A stretch of DNA of 64,000 bases, from the NCBI GenBank assembly GCA_051453625.1, contig JBOZIK010000001.1, forward strand, positions 96,141,813 through 96,205,812, in the 5' to 3' direction. Position 1 is the first letter of the stretch. Each line of letters starts with the position of its first letter. The notes below the pieces were generated by a model. It saw only the letters and a list, made by a program, of their open reading frames with translations, did not search any database and had not been told where the DNA came from. Of this stretch, positions 33,830 through 47,845 are shown one piece after another. The position numbers were made by a program, and so were the translations under genes. This DNA comes from Welwitschia mirabilis. Taxonomy: Eukaryota > Gnetophyta > Gnetopsida > Welwitschiales.

Positions 33830-36053
33830 TTAGATAATGCTTAGTTCCTCTAATAATTGATTCTTAGTATCTCTAAAGGAATCATTTAAACATTTCTTCC
33901 AAATAATTGATTCATGCCTTAAAATTTTAAGCTTTTAAAACAATATATAAGTAGCATTACTTTTACCCATTATTCCAAATATGATTAACCAAATCAAAGT
34001 GATTTAGGTATTTCAATAAAGAGTGCTTAAAATAGAATAGTGACTTCCTTTGAGGGGAGTTCATCGTGAGGATTATAAGACTATGATTAGNNNNNNNNNN
34101 NNNNNNNNNNNNNNNNNNNNNNNNNNNNNNNNNNNNNNNNNNNNNNNNNNNNNNNNNNNNNNNNNNNNNNNNNNNNNNNNNNNNNNNNNNNNNNNNNNNN
34201 NNNNNNNNNNNNNNNNNNNNNNNNNNNNNNNNNNNNNNNNNNNNNNNNNNNNNNNNNNNNNNNNNNNNNNNNNNNNNNNNNNNNNNNNNNNNNNNNNNNN
34301 NNNNNNNNNNNNNNNNNNNNNNNNNNNNNNNNNNNNNNNNNNNNNNNNNNNNNNNNNNNNNNNNNNNNNNNNNNNNNNNNNNNNNNNNNNNNNNNNNNNN
34401 NNNNNNNNNNNNNNNNNNNNNNNNNNNNNNNNNNNNNNNNNNNNNNNNNNNNNNNNNNNNNNNNNNNNNNNNNNNNNNNNNNNNNNNNNNNNNNNNNNNN
34501 NNNNNNNNNNNNNNNNNNNNNNNNNNNNNNNNNNNNNNNNNNNNNNNNNNNNNNNNNNNNNNNNNNNNNNNNNNNNNNNNNNNNNNNNNNNNNNNNNNNN
34601 NNNNNNNNNNNNNNNNNNNNNNNNNNNNNNNNNNNNNNNNNNNNNNAATCAAAGTAATTTAGGTATTTCAACAAAGAGTGCTTAAAATAGAATAGTGACT
34701 TCCTTTGAGGGGAGTTCATCGTGAGGATTATAAGACTATGATTAGAAAAGAATCTAGCTCTTTCTTCAAGAAAGAAATAAGCATTAGAGTTATTAACTAA
34801 ACATATATCAATTCTTCACATAATAAGGTTTTCACCTTTTCTAAGATTACTCTAAGTATAGGAAGCACCATGAAAAGGAAGATATTTGAGGCTATGANNN
34901 NNNNNNNNNNNNNNNNNNNNNNNNNNNNNNNNNNNNNNNNNNNNNNNNNNNNNNNNNNNNNNNNNNNNNNNNNNNNNNNNNNNNNNNNNNNNNNNNNNNN
35001 NNNNNNNNNNNNNNNNNNNNNNNNNNNNNNNNNNNNNNNNNNNNNNNNNNNNNNNNNNNNNNNNNNNNNNNNNNNNNNNNNNNNNNNNNNNNNNNNNNNN
35101 NNNNNNNNNNNNNNNNNNNNNNNNNNNNNNNNNNNNNNNNNNNNNNNNNNNNNNNNNNNNNNNNNNNNNNNNNNNNNNNNNNNNNNNNNNNNNNNNNNNN
35201 NNNNNNNNNNNNNNNNNNNNNNNNNNNNNNNNNNNNNNNNNNNNNNNNNNNNNNNNNNNNNNNNNNNNNNNNNNNNNNNNNNNNNNNNNNNNNNNNNNNN
35301 NNNNNNNNNNNNNNNNNNNNNNNNNNNNNNNNNNNNNNNNNNNNNNNNNNNNNNNNNNNNNNNNNNNNNNNNNNNNNNNNNNNNNNNNNNNNNNNNNNNN
35401 NNNNNNNNNNNNNNNNNNNNNNNNNNNNNNNNNNNNNNNNNNNNNNNNNNNNNNNNNNNNNNNNNNNNNNNNNNNNNNNNNNNNNNNNNNNNNNNNNNNN
35501 NNNNNNNNNNNNNNNNNNNNNNNNNNNNNNNNNNNNNNNNNNNNNNNNNNNNNNNNNNNNNNNNNNNNNNNNNNNNNNNNNNNNNNNNNNNNNNNNNNNN
35601 NNNNNNNNNNNNNNNNNNNNNNNNNNNNNNNNNNNNNNNNNNNNNNNNNNNNNNNNNNNNNNNNNNNNNNNNNNNNNNNNNNNNNNNNNNNNNNNNNNNN
35701 NNNNNNNNNNNNNNNNNNNNNNNNNNNNNNNNNNNNNNNNNNNNNNNNNNNNNNNNNNNNNNNNNNNNNNNNNNNNNNNNAAAAATCCAATTCATAGTAA
35801 GGTATTTATTACTCTTTTTAATAGTAGATATATTACCATGTTTTTAAAGGATCATTAATTCTCCTTTAGTGCCCATACTCAGAGTTAAAATGGAGGATCA
35901 AAGAAATTTTTCATAAAAATGACTAGTTTTTAAAGAATTAAGCTTCATTTCTTGAAGAAGACACATAGAAACTAGAAAGTCCCTTGAAAGACTCCAAAGT
36001 TGGAAAATATTTTGGCCACTCCCAAGGCCTTTATAATTCTAGAAAATAATCAT
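33830..36053 (-). pseudogene. LINE-C endonuclease domain
   Basis: The start is the minus-strand ATG at 36053: MIIF, stop, NYKGLGSG. This matches MKIISWNxRGLGS with the conserved Trp codon turned into TAG. Next come VSMCLLQEMKLNSLK (family DIVFLQETKxxxLx) and LSMGTKGELMIL (family SxGxSGGILxLW). The domain end, SLIILTMN then FYFKHSLLKYLNHFDLVNHIWNN (family SDHxPLLL ... FRFExxWLxHPxF), lies at 34090-33963 and again beside the N gap at 34745-34647. 883 unknown bases (34898-35780) remove the middle. Confidence 0.85.
33992..34745. repeat. N gap with duplicated flanks (99 bp)
   Basis: 33992-34090 and 34647-34745 differ at two positions, across 556 N, inside the LINE-C endonuclease. Confidence 0.85.
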
Positions 36054-36059
36054 GAAAAT

Positions 36060-37200
36060 AAGAGTTGATATTTCTTACCATCTCAGATGTCCTCCTTTGT
36101 CTTTTTTTCGATCTTACCTTTTTAGGTATTCATTCTTATCCTTCTGTTTGTTTCTCCCAACTTTCCATTTCTGTTATTTACTGGTGCATCCACCAAATAC
36201 TCATCAACACTCTTTTCATTATCTTTAAGTTCCTATCCCTTTTCCATATCCATCTATGAATGTTGGTGTAAATGAGGTGTTGGATCTGAGACTTGTGCAA
36301 TGTACACATGTTCCATACCTTCCTATTCAACTTTGTCATTATCTTTTTCTATTTTCTTTTCTGTCATCTATTCTAGTTCTTCTTCTGAAAGGATACCATA
36401 CTTATTTACTAGTGTGATGGGCTCATTATTCAGGATTGAGGTTGGTTTTTTTTCATTTTTTTAAACTTCTTACCAACTAGTCTTTTTAAATTTTTCATTT
36501 TTTTAATTTCATTTTTCCATTGTGTGTCCATGTTCTCCATATTTTTAAAATATTGAATAAGAATATTTTTAATTTTAAGGTTGAAAACTATTTTTCCCCA
36601 CATTATATTCAAAATTATTTTGTTTGCATTAAAAATCTCTAGTTTCATATAAGCATAAATTCTAGCATTTGTAATTTTAACGATGAGATCCATATTTATA
36701 TCANNNNNNNNNNNNNNNNNNNNNNNNNNNNNNNNNNNNNNNNNNNNNNNNNNNNNNNNNNNNNNNNNNNNNNNNNNNNNNNNNNNNNNCCAACCAAAAT
36801 CTTCTCAAAGATGCAGGATTTATCAATGATAAAGGAAGACCATTTCATTAAAGCTAGACCTCTCTAGCTAAAAAATAAGGGCCTCCTACCAAAACCGTAT
36901 TCATATCATCTTTTGAATTAAAAATAAAATAAAATAAGCCATCTTAAAAAAAGATTACCTTGCATTTTACTAGGAGTCTCTGATCACACCATAAGCAAAC
37001 CTTTTCTATGAAGGAGAACCCTTCTAAGAATTGGAATTTGCTAATAAGAATGCTTTTGAATTGAGCCTTCAAATGCTCTAAGTAGTTGATAGGCATTTTA
37101 GTATGGAATGTGCTACCATTACATTTGAAGCCAAAATCAAATTTTGGAAAAATTTAAAAGTTCTCTCTCCCCAATAAATTCGCATAAGATTTTACACCAG
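36060..37200 (-). pseudogene. LINE-C ORF1, DUF4283-like
   Basis: The minus strand at about 36960-36870 reads LFYFIFNSKDDMNTVLVGGPYFLAR, fitting FxFxFxxxxDxxxVLxxGPWxxxxxxLxL. Upstream, near 37090-37030, INYLEHLKAQFKSILISKF may be its N-terminal helix. Open frame 36430-36693 is Lys/Asn-rich and fits the linker between ORF1 and the endonuclease. The zinc knuckle would fall in or near the 86-N gap (36704-36789) and is not visible. Confidence 0.65.
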
Positions 37201-37629
37201 AGGATTATGCTTCCATTGAAGAGTCAGACACAAGATGAACTTCCACTACCTTGGATACCTAAGATCCACTTGAGCCTACCCTTTTGGATTTTTAGGGTTT
37301 GTGAGTTATTAATTTAAAACCTACCCTCAGGAATAGGAAAACTAATGTGAGCTCTAAGCATATTCCACTGTGTTCTTTTAGGTTTTCATAGTAGAATGCA
37401 TAATTAAGAGTTAACTAGAAGACACATTGAAGATGTACTGTCAAGCCTTCTAAACTCGAGCTCTGAAGATTGTTAAAGAAAAAAAAAACTTAGTGCAAGG
37501 TAGTTATGAAAGATAGAGAACACATCACACATCGAAGATGTACCAGAAACAACCTCCACACCATTTGCATCATTGTGATAGCTTTTGTTACACTTCTTAA
37601 AGTGAATTCCTACTTGTACTCTTTTTAGA
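37201..37629. other. Unassigned spacer between LINE-C and LINE-D
   Basis: No motif recognised. It includes two GAAGATGTAC strings (near 37425 and 37536). Confidence 0.4.
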
Positions 37630-40000
37630 ATTATAATTATATGCATGTTATTCCATAACTAGGGGATTGAGTCTAATTCTAGTGCTTTGCTAAAGGCCTC
37701 TTCTATTCATTTATCTAGGATTTTAGAATATTTTTTTATAGAACTCCATCATTTATTTATTAGAATACTTTCTACGATTCAGATTTATTTTCCTTAAAAC
37801 TTTTCAAATCTTATCCTTTTCTACTAATATTGATGAATATTTCCTTACCCATATCTAGGTCACATTACAAACCTTTCTATATTTTGTTTTTCTAGTTTTA
37901 TCTTTTATAAGTTCCTAAGAAAGTCTTCATTGATCTTGTATTTCTCATAAGTTTTATTGTTCTACACTATTCAGTTGATCATCTTAGAATGTCTTATTTA
38001 GTTAACCATATTTAAGAGAAATTTAGTATGTCTATCTCCATCTCTTAAATCGTTTACATGTGTTCTTTGTAATATATTTCTTTTTATTCTTTTCCTCTTT
38101 AGTTTTTTTTAAAATAAATAATGTTATGAAGTTTTCATAAATTTTATCATTCTGCTTGTTAAGAATTCTCTTTCTTCTCTTTATTTCCTTGGATTTCCTT
38201 CATTTTAAGCTTTAACAACTCCTTTTTGCTTAGTTTTACTTGTCACTTTTTTACAATTCTTTAAGATAAAACTTAACCTTTTGCAAATTCTCCTATAGAA
38301 ATTGGATGAGTCTTTTCATATCCAACTGATAAGTTCACCTTATGAAGTTATATGTCTCATCCTCTTATAATTAAACATTATCAAAAGTGACATAAGTTTT
38401 CCTATTCAGTTTTATTTCTAAATATAGAATTAGGATCTATGGTCTAAATACTATTATCCCTCTCCCTCCAAGATCTAGTTCACTATTTTAATTTTATTTA
38501 TTAAATTAAAGCTCTATATTTTTTGGAAATAGACTCTATCATGACTGTTCCTCCTATTAAATTAGTGAATTATGCCTTTTGCAAGGGTGAGTTTACTATA
38601 TCCATCTTGTCAATCAATTTCTCTAGCTCTTTCACTCATGTTTAACTTCATTGCCCTTTTTTTGTTTCTTCCATTTAAAAGTGACTAATTGAAATTACTA
38701 GTTATGATCTAGTTAAAAATTTGAACCTTTTCTTAAATCTCATTTCATAGCCTAATTTTTTCACGTAGGTGCTGTAAATTATAAATATACATCAATACTT
38801 AGTTCTCTAAGAATATGATCTGGTTCCATCTATTAATCTCTATGTCTTATACTCTACATCCTTCTTAATCAACATTAATAGTCCCCTCCTTTATCATAGC
38901 TTAAAACCAATTTAGTATTCCAAGTTTTCTTAAACTTATTAAAAAGCTTAACTTTTTGAATTTTAATTTCTTAAAGAAATATTATTTATATTTTATAATT
39001 TTGACTAAATTCCTCATAGGATTTTAACTTTGAGGCACATTGCATGCCTCTAACATTCTAACTTAGATATTTATTTTCTTTTTTTTTTTAAAGGTTTTGC
39101 TATCATTTTTAAAAGGGTTTTTTAATACCTATTTTCCATGTTTTTTGTAGCTTTCTTCTTATCTTTCTCTTTCATTGAAGGTATTCATAATTTCTTTTTC
39201 TAAATTATTTTCCTCTTGATTTCATAATTTGAACATAAGTCTACATCATCTGATTTACTGCTTTGCAAGGGTAAGCACTACTTAGAAATTTTTTTTTTAA
39301 ATTTAGAATATTCTTTGGTTTTAATGAGGGGATAGTTCTTTATCCTTTTCTCTTTGAATTTAATTAAGATTTACTATTTAATTCAACTATTGGTTTAATT
39401 ATATTTTATACTTTCCTTATTTTATTAACTATCTAAAATCCTTCTAGATCTTTCCTCATCCTACAAGCAACTATTATGTGCCTAAATTTTTCATAGCTTT
39501 GACATTGTACTATTTCATAATATGCTAGAATACAAATATTTCTCCTATATTTCTCACACATATATTTATTTAATTTAGGACAAACTATATTAGAATATCC
39601 TAGGATAGAGAAGTGTATACATGAAAAAGGAATATTTCCATATTTGACCTTTGCTTTATCTATTCTAAAGTTGTGTAAATTTGAAAAGTTATTAGGCTTT
39701 TAGTGAGTTCGATATCTATCCATGCATAAAAGCATATCAACACCATCCTTGTTTTACTTAGAGTTATAGTACACTTTTATGACTTATCCATCTTTAACTA
39801 CATCAGTTTAATGAAATTTTAACTCCACAAGGCCAAGCTAATTCCTCTAAGTTTGACCCAAATAAGGAGTTTTTGAAATATCTTATCAAAATCTTCTCTT
39901 AGTTTTCATCAAGATAGGGCTCATCCCTTACTCCAGAAAATCAAGGCCTTCTAATTATTAGAATGTTTAAATCCTATTTAGATTAAAACTTGAATAAGAT
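37630..40000 (-). mobile_element. LINE-D (L1-type), lacking most of the RT
   Basis: On the minus strand the endonuclease start is at 39075-39046: KYLS, stop, NVRGMQCASK, matching MKILSWNVRGL with the Trp codon lost. Then comes IFL, stop, EIKIQK (family IFLQETK), again with the Gln codon as stop. Near 38060-38030 RDGDRHTKFLLNMVN matches the GDxNTxFFHxxAN block that precedes the RT. An EFYKKIF string near 37750 resembles FYKxFW of the first RT block; the rest of the RT is absent. Upstream, ORF1 is indicated by QCQSYEKFRHIIVAC near 39500, a zinc knuckle with the second Cys changed to Tyr. Confidence 0.75.
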
Positions 40001-40996
40001 AAGATCCTCCATTAGTGTGATAACCTGCACTGAGTGGATTTCTGTCTAGTGTAGTGCAAGTTGTTTCTTAATTACTTTTATGCTAGACTGAGGACCTATA
40101 AACATGAAATAACCCACTAGACTATATATGAATTATTTTTATATGTTTACATAATGTTTTGGAAATTTTCTTATCTTAAATCTACCATTCTTTTAAAAAC
40201 ATTTAATCATAGAAAAGGCCATTAAGAAGTACCCAGTGAAAACATGCATTTAAGAAAGATAGGTGCTACACTTGTCACAAACATATTGTCACTATACCAT
40301 TGTACCCTGTTTACTATACTCTCTTGTGATCTCTTACTAACAAGCTAAAAATCATGTAATAGGCTTGGTGTCTAAGGTACATTCCTNNNNNNNNNNTAAA
40401 CCATACACGAATATAAACCCTTGCCTTTGCTGAAGTACTCATTTGACCTTCTTAATGCAACCTTATCACCCTAGAATTAAATATTATTGAATTAAGTTAA
40501 CTAAATATATTAATTTAAGGTATTTAATAAATAATTTAGTATTATAATATAGAGTATAGTGTGAAGAAGATAAGTAGGCTAGATTAACTATTACTAATAG
40601 TTGACAATGATGATGATGGATAGAATCACACTATGTCATTTCAAAATAGTAATTAGAAAAATGATTACATGTAGATATTTTATTACAAGAATGCTGGCCA
40701 CTTAAAGTCTAGGTATTTTTGTATTATATTAGAATATTATTTATTTTAAAAATTCTAATCATTACTTTTAAATTAGTAAAAGTGGTAGTATTATTTTCTC
40801 CTTCTTTGATTATTTACTTTCTAAGTGTGTAGATTTTTAAGCATTCTTCTTTAATATTTATGTTTTTGAAAAGGTAAATCTTTTAGACTCAATTTTATCC
40901 TTACTTTCTTGTTAAAATATAAATATTAAATAAATGATTCTATTGTATAAAATAAATTATTACACCTTGCATAATAACAGGTTAAAATTAATTTCA
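40001..40996. other. AT-rich region, nothing recognised
   Basis: Contains a 10-N gap (40387-40396). No coding signal. It may include the 5' end of LINE-D. Confidence 0.4.
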
Positions 40997-40999
40997 AAA

Positions 41000-43500
41000 G
41001 GAAAAAAATGTATGAATAATAACAACTTTACACCTCAAAATTTAGATTGATAGAATTTTAAAAATGTTATATTAAAAGCTAAGTCAAAGCTTACTTGATT
41101 TTCTATTATGTAGATGTTTTTTCTTTATAAGATTTTTGTATATACTTTTTTTTTATTAACTTTTTAGTTAATTGTACACCAATTTTAATATGCCTGAGTA
41201 CCTTTATTTGCACAGAAATTTTTCTAGACTTAGATACAAATAATTAATAAAAGGCTCTACAATCACTAATGAGTGGTATCTTTCCTCTTATTTTGTAATT
41301 TTTATAATTAATGCAGTCTTTAAGAAAGCCAAAAATTTATTTTCTTTCATAATAGAATGTTGCCATGCTAGTTTCTTTAGATTCAACTATTTTAATGGTA
41401 TTATTTTAATTTCTTATTTTGAGTACAAAGATCTTAATTTTATATCTACCAAAGTCACATTATCATTGTCAGTATGTGTAGTAGTTAAATATCTCATATT
41501 ACATAATACTACTAGCACTCTATACCTACATTCTTAAAATTTAAAGTTGTTATCTCTAAGTTCTTAATCATGGATTGAAAAATATTTACTTTTAAAAAGT
41601 ATTTTATAAATAGATTCTTTAAATTTCTTACTTCGTTTTTAAATATAGTGAGAGGTTCTTTCTTTAGCCTTTGTCATTTATTTTGTTTCAACTCATAAAA
41701 TGTAATCATTAATTGAAATTCCCTTTTTAATTTCAAAGAGGTAGCCTACTGTTGATGTTTTGATACATCAAATAGGTTAATTATTATTTAAATATGTGCC
41801 ATCCCCATCTTAATGAATTTGGTGTAGTCCCCATCAAATATAATATTCTGTTATAAAAATCCTTTTAACTTGTAGGTTTCTTTGAAAAACTATTTAATAT
41901 TTGATTTTAATCTATTTTTAATCTAAAAAGGTATTGTTCTTGCAGGATATTTTCTACTACCTCCTCAAGTAGAGTAGAATATTCTACTAAAGATTAAGAT
42001 AATACATTTTTTCCCCTAATTTCTTAACCTGCTTCATCAAACTCTTCTTCTCATCTTTTTGTTAAGATTTTGCCTTTCTTTAGTTTTACCAATTTCTTTG
42101 AAAATCATTTATTAATTTTTTTATTATAAATCTCATGTAAAACTCATTCATAATATCTAACTCTGCTTTTAAAAGCTTCATGAATTAACAATGTCTACTT
42201 GTTGTTGAATAATAATATGTTGATTTTTCCTCCTTTTAAAAAGTTTAAAAAAGAGACTATAGAAGAAATTTGAATCTTTGATTTCTTGGATTAAATTTTA
42301 AAGAAGCATTGACTTGCATCTTAGTTATCTATAGTGTCTTTTTAATAATTTATAGTTCTTCCTTTAATTTTTTTATTCTCTTTCATAACATGATCCGTGC
42401 TTTTATTTTTCCTTAAAATAATTAATTTTCTAATTTAAAATTATATTTTCTCTAACTTTGAATTTCTTTAGAAATTTTTTTTCTCTACCCATATCATTAA
42501 AAAAATATTCCACTAATATTGTAGTTCCTTTATTATTTTATTTAACTATTTCTTCCTTTATTGTATTTCTATGATCTGGTCTTCATCTATATTTTTGTAA
42601 GCTTATATTTTAGAAGATTTTATTCTTAGATGTTGAATGTCCTTAATTCACCTTTGTTTTCTCTCTTATGTTCAAATTTAAACTCTTAAATCAAGATATT
42701 AGAAGAGAGTAATGAAACTAGAGATCCTACTTAACTTTCTTAGAAATTTTAGTAACTATAAGCACATCATGGGTAAAGCATTTCTACATGAAATAGCCAT
42801 ATAAAAATGATGAACAATGAAGATAAGAATTTCTAGTTCTATTGTAAGATGAATAAAAAATTTATTATTCTAAGTTAGAGAATTAGCTATAAAATCATCA
42901 TGAACTTTGACAAGTAAAATAGGCATAGTTAATGTTGAAATGAATCTTGAAAACTTTTAAATAATTTTATAAAATATTTTTGCAAAGAGAAATTTTATGT
43001 GGGTATTTGTAAAAGTTGATTATTATTAAAGTATTCTTGAACAACCTCTTATCAGAATAAATTAAATAACTATTTAAGAAATTAATTAAGTAACCTTAAA
43101 AAACTTGGTGTAGAATCATAGGATATGATAAAACAATATTTCTTATAGTCTTCTAATATTTTAGAATATTAATAGTATGATTTAGCCTTTAGGAAATTAT
43201 TTTGGGTAATTTATATTATTTGTCCCTATTTTATGAAATCACGCCTCTTAAGATTTTAATCTAGCCTAATATAAGTTAATTTTTTATTTATGGTAGGTAA
43301 TAAACTATAATAAACCACTCATGAGGCTAGAATTTCTATGGGATTCTGTTTCTTGTGATATTTCACTCCTTCTCCTAGAATGATTTTAAAGTCACCTAGC
43401 ACTTGTAGCCCTAGGATAGTAATTCTACCACTTTCTTATCTAGCTTTTAACACATCCCCTTATTTTAGGCATCTAGTATTCCATTAATCAATTTTATAGT
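41000..43500 (-). pseudogene. Possible further LINE remnant
   Basis: On the minus strand near 43410-43330 the translation LQVLGDFKIILGEGVKYHKK fits the endonuclease block GGDFNxILxxxEK. Near 41290-41180 a stretch with IPLISDCRAFY and KISVQIK loosely fits RPISLxNxxYKIxxKxLxxRL. The spacing between them (about 2.1 kb) is right for a LINE ORF2. The sequence between shows no clear motif, so this is a weak call. Confidence 0.35.
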
Positions 43501-46500
43501 TATAATAATATTCTTTCCACTTATAGAATCTATCCAAACAAGTTTCTTATTTACCTTAGTTATAATGGCTACAAAAAAAATTCTCTAATAGAATATTTGC
43601 AATATTTCCCTTAAATCTAAGAAATCTATTGATCTAAATTCTATAATTTTATTTTTAAGCTCATAAAAATTTAAAACTATAGAAAAATCTACTTCAACGG
43701 AAATTTCATGGTTTTTAATGTTTAACCTACTAGTAAAAGCTATTTCTAAAACAAAGTTGTTAAGAGCATTGAGATTTGAAGTTTCAAAGTCATCTTGAAG
43801 AAAGTTTATTAAAAAATTTAGAACTTGTTATAAAGTACTAAATAGAAAAATGAGCTTGGTTTTCCTTTATCATAATTTATAGTGATTTTAGTCATGCATT
43901 AGAAGATTCAGCATTAAATGCTAATATAAATGTTAACATATAAAAATAATAAAAGTAATATATATTGTTATACCCCCTTTTTAAATTTAATTAATATCCT
44001 TATGAATTTAAAAAATATGTCAGAATAATATTTCATAAAGCTAAGTGGTCATAAGTTAAATGATCGACATGTTGTAAAAATATGGTGAGTTATATAGTGT
44101 CAATGACCATTCCACTCCTACCTCTATTGACATCCTTTTATGTTGGGAACACATGATAGAAATTCACCATACTTACTTTGCCTTTCTTACTTTCTCTTCT
44201 TCTATTTTCCTCCTTATAATGACCTCATTAAAGCACTTACTGATGATGTCATTGATTAAAAAATTAAACTAAGATCAATGAGCACTCTATACTAGTAAAT
44301 CTACCTTTAAGATGTAGTTGATTTAATGAATTATCAATAGTTAATTAATGACACATTAGCCTTTAGATATAACTTGTACTATCAAATGTAATTTAATATT
44401 TTTATTTATTTAGCATTAATGGATCATCACTAAACCTTGGATTTTATAATAAATTTTAATCTATGAAATAAGTACTCTATTTATCAAGGTTTATGTTGAA
44501 GTTTTAAATGAGAAATTTAAGAATTCAATTATAGTATAGTTAACTATTATTACCTTAAAAGGATTGTAACTCAATTAATTAGATATCTTCTCCTAAGATT
44601 TAGGTATAACTATTAATAAGATTATCTATCATGAAAATACTAATTAAGTATAAGCTAATTTAATAACTTAGATTCATAAATATGTAAAAACATATTTACT
44701 ACAGAGTTTTGACATAGTTAAATTATAAGTAATAGAAATGTTACATTTTATAATGAAATGTAGGAAATACTAAAATAACATATAAGATATCATGAACTCA
44801 CATATCAATCCTTTAAACCCCAATAAAGCATGAAATAAATAATTTTAAAAAATATAAAAGAATATTTAGAACGTGCTATGATATAACTAGTAATTTTAAT
44901 TTAATTAGAAATGGAAAATTAAAGAAAATACAATTATAGATCAAAGGGCATTCCCTAATGATCAAAATTCTATAAAGAATACCAAATAAACATAGATGAA
45001 GATCTAATAAAAAGTATAATAGATGCCATATGAGTCAGTTATTTTATCATACTTAGAGAGGCAGAATAGAGGCTAATAATCTTATGAAGAGATAATACCT
45101 TGTCATAGTTGTTATAATTCCAAATATGAAATGTAAACATTTTGATAGATGATGATAAACAATACTTGCATAAGAATTCTTCAAGAAGAATTTGAATAAA
45201 AATTTTGAAAATTGGTTAGCACGAGAGAAGAAGATAATATTTTTTAATTTTCTATAAGTAAAAATGAAATAAAAGCAATGTGGTGGAGATGAATGAAATG
45301 GATAAAAGTGGAATGCAAGATGGGTTAAATGAAATCCTAATGCAATTATCAAAATAATTATTTAATCTATTGTCATCTAAATTGGTTCCTATAATTCATA
45401 TTAATTATAAAATAATATCACTTAATTGCAATTAATAGAAACAATAAGAAAGATAAGAAAACTTCATTTAAGAGAAACATAATTCACTTAATCTTTATTC
45501 ATTAATCAAATTGCATAAATCCACTTACAAGTTAAAGCTCCTTTATGGAGGATTCTCTACTCAACACCAAGGTAGCTCTTATTATCATATGAATGGATCT
45601 CCTTGCTCTAAAAATTTTCAAAATCATAAGAATTCTAGATAAATCAATATGATGAAATGTAATCTAAAGATTCTATTTATATCTTTAAGATCATTAAGTA
45701 ATTAGATGAAAGGATGTGATATGGAAGGACATGATTAAAATCAACTTTTATTATAAAGATAATTATTTTTACAAATAATTGAATGTTGTTCACCTATGTC
45801 ATCTAGACAACATGGTGGAGGATAACTCTAACTTCCTCTTAACACATGACATTCAATAGTCTTCTGATGTTCTTATTAACAATCATTCTATTATGTCTTT
45901 TGAATGACATTGTGGATAACAACTCCTATTCCTTACCTTGTTCTACTATTAGTCATTCATTTGTGTCATCTGGATGACATTCCAAATGATAGTATTCTTA
46001 TTGTTTTTTATTTATTTTTTTTCTAAATTTCATTTACCTATCATTATCTAGATGACTTGGCAGATGACACACTATTTTTCATTTGAATGAAAATTGATCA
46101 TCATTTTCTAATTTTGTTTGGCTTTTTATATCCATAAGTTTCTACATTTTCTCTTATGGCAAATCCATTAAATTTACTCTTATAAGAGATTCCATCATTA
46201 CATTTAATAAATTCCTTTAAATAATGTCCTCTTGATCAATGAGTTCTTCACTTCTTACACTTAGGAAAAATAGATTATGAGGAAAAATATTATTAAAATG
46301 ATCTAATAGGAGTGAATTGTTTGAAAAAGTTAATTATTACAAATTCCTTATTAACCTCTTAATTAATCCTAAAAACATACTATAGAGCACTGTTAGATAT
46401 GAACAATTTGAACTTGTAATAATAAATCCAATTATACTTTGCTACTATGAAGAAATAAGAGTTACTTCATAAAGTTAACAAATTAGATTAAATCTTAAAG

Positions 46501-47845
46501 CCTTCAAATTAAGTATCTTAGTTGATTTAAGTTAATAAAAATGAGGCTTGATCTAATTTAAGTTTTTCTAGAAATGGACTTGGATCACATCAAATAATAC
46601 TTAGATAGAGATTCATTGCACTTTCTTTTTCATTACAAGAAGCATGAAAGAGTTGTTAAAGAATTATTTGAGATGGTTAGTGTACATTATATTAATACTT
46701 AGAGAGAGTTTAGCCAAGGTTAAGATTCTTCACACAAGAACACTAGTGAAATAATTCTCAGACTAAGAAAAAGAAGCATTTATTTAATTAATTTAAAGTA
46801 AAGTAATGGATTTTAAAATTCTAAAAATAATGACGCTACATTTTTAAAGTATGTGTATATGTGGAATAAATTTTATTGTAATGAAACTTCTATATAATAA
46901 AACTTAACTTCTTATGTTATTTATGTATAAAGACTATTTTTAATTAAACAAATATTCATGCATTTAGATTATTAATAATGTTATCCTATTTGGATAATGA
47001 TGATTTCTTTTTAAATAATCCTTTTTAGACTTCATCTTCTTTAACCATTTTTTAATATTATTTAAATTAGATCATCCCCTAACCACCATTTCTGCACTAC
47101 TTTAGAACTATTTATTCTCTCATTTTTAGGCCTCTTACTAAAGTTCTATCACAGGAACAAGTTCCACTAAATTTTTATTTTAGAGAGTAGAATAGTATAG
47201 CTATTACCAATAAATTAGATCTCTAATATTGTAGGTAAGAGTTTACTTATGATGGAGTTAACCAGAATAAGAGCTGTATTGTTAAAGGTTTTTTTTAAGA
47301 AAATTTAACAATTATAGTTTTTTAAACATTCTAAAATATAAGCCAAGACAACCTTTTGCTTTTTTTTAGAGGATGTTTTATTTATGATGATTTGTTTCAA
47401 AGAAAAATAAACTTTTTTCTCTCTTTATGCTTTTATTTTTCACATAAAATTCAATCTGAATCAAGGTGATGTTATTAAACTTTCTTTATATCATTCTTAA
47501 AATTTTTTTAAATTCATAATTTTTAGATAAGTCCTTAAAGAAACTATTGTCTAAATGAAACCTTATTTAGGTTTTTTTAATAAAATTATTATTTAATAAA
47601 TAACATTTTTAAATAACATTTTTAATAATTATCATGAGCATTAAATATTGTCTTGGATACAAATCTTGATGAAGCAAAAACCCAAAATTTACCAAGATTA
47701 CTAGGAATTCTATTTGAACTATAGCCTTAATTTCATTCCTTTCAAAGGAGAACTTGTAGTAGTTAAAATAGTGAATCTTATACAAAACCAATTCTATAAC
47801 TGTTATAAAGTGATTAAGTATTAAAAGAGCATAAAAAAGAAAGAG
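43501..47845. other. AT-rich region, no gene recognised
   Basis: Short open frames only (for example 45053-45352 -, His/Phe-rich, and 47609-47791 -) with no recognisable motif. The one notable structure is the palindromic motif cluster at 45798-46068. It may represent decayed LTR element leader sequence. Confidence 0.45.
45798..46068. repeat. Palindromic GTCATCYRGATGAC motif cluster
   Basis: GTCATCTAGACAAC at 45798, a perfect GTCATCTGGATGAC at 45965-45978, TATCTAGATGAC near 46045 with GCAGATGACAC just after it. The same motif recurs at 51467, 54491, 61669, 61733 and 63507. Confidence 0.65.

Larger units (their letters stand above)
31640..37200 (-). mobile_element. LINE-C (L1-type), nearly full length
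   Basis: On the minus strand: ORF1 with a DUF4283-like block, a charged linker, an endonuclease beginning at 36053, RT, and a C-terminal zinc-knuckle (zf-RVT) domain. It spans about 5.6 kb, including 100-, 556-, 883- and 86-N gaps. The gap at 34091-34646 has 99-bp duplicated flanks. It is the most complete LINE in the window but has many stops. Confidence 0.88.

Noticed and set aside
34797-35847. Long open frames across 34.8-35.8 kb on both strands
   Set aside because: They are open only because 883 N bases translate without stops. The real sequence at the edges is LINE-C endonuclease on the minus strand.
45053-45352. 99-codon minus-strand open frame as a gene
   Set aside because: Low complexity (Phe/His/Ile), no recognisable motif, and an AT-rich background where such frames arise by chance.
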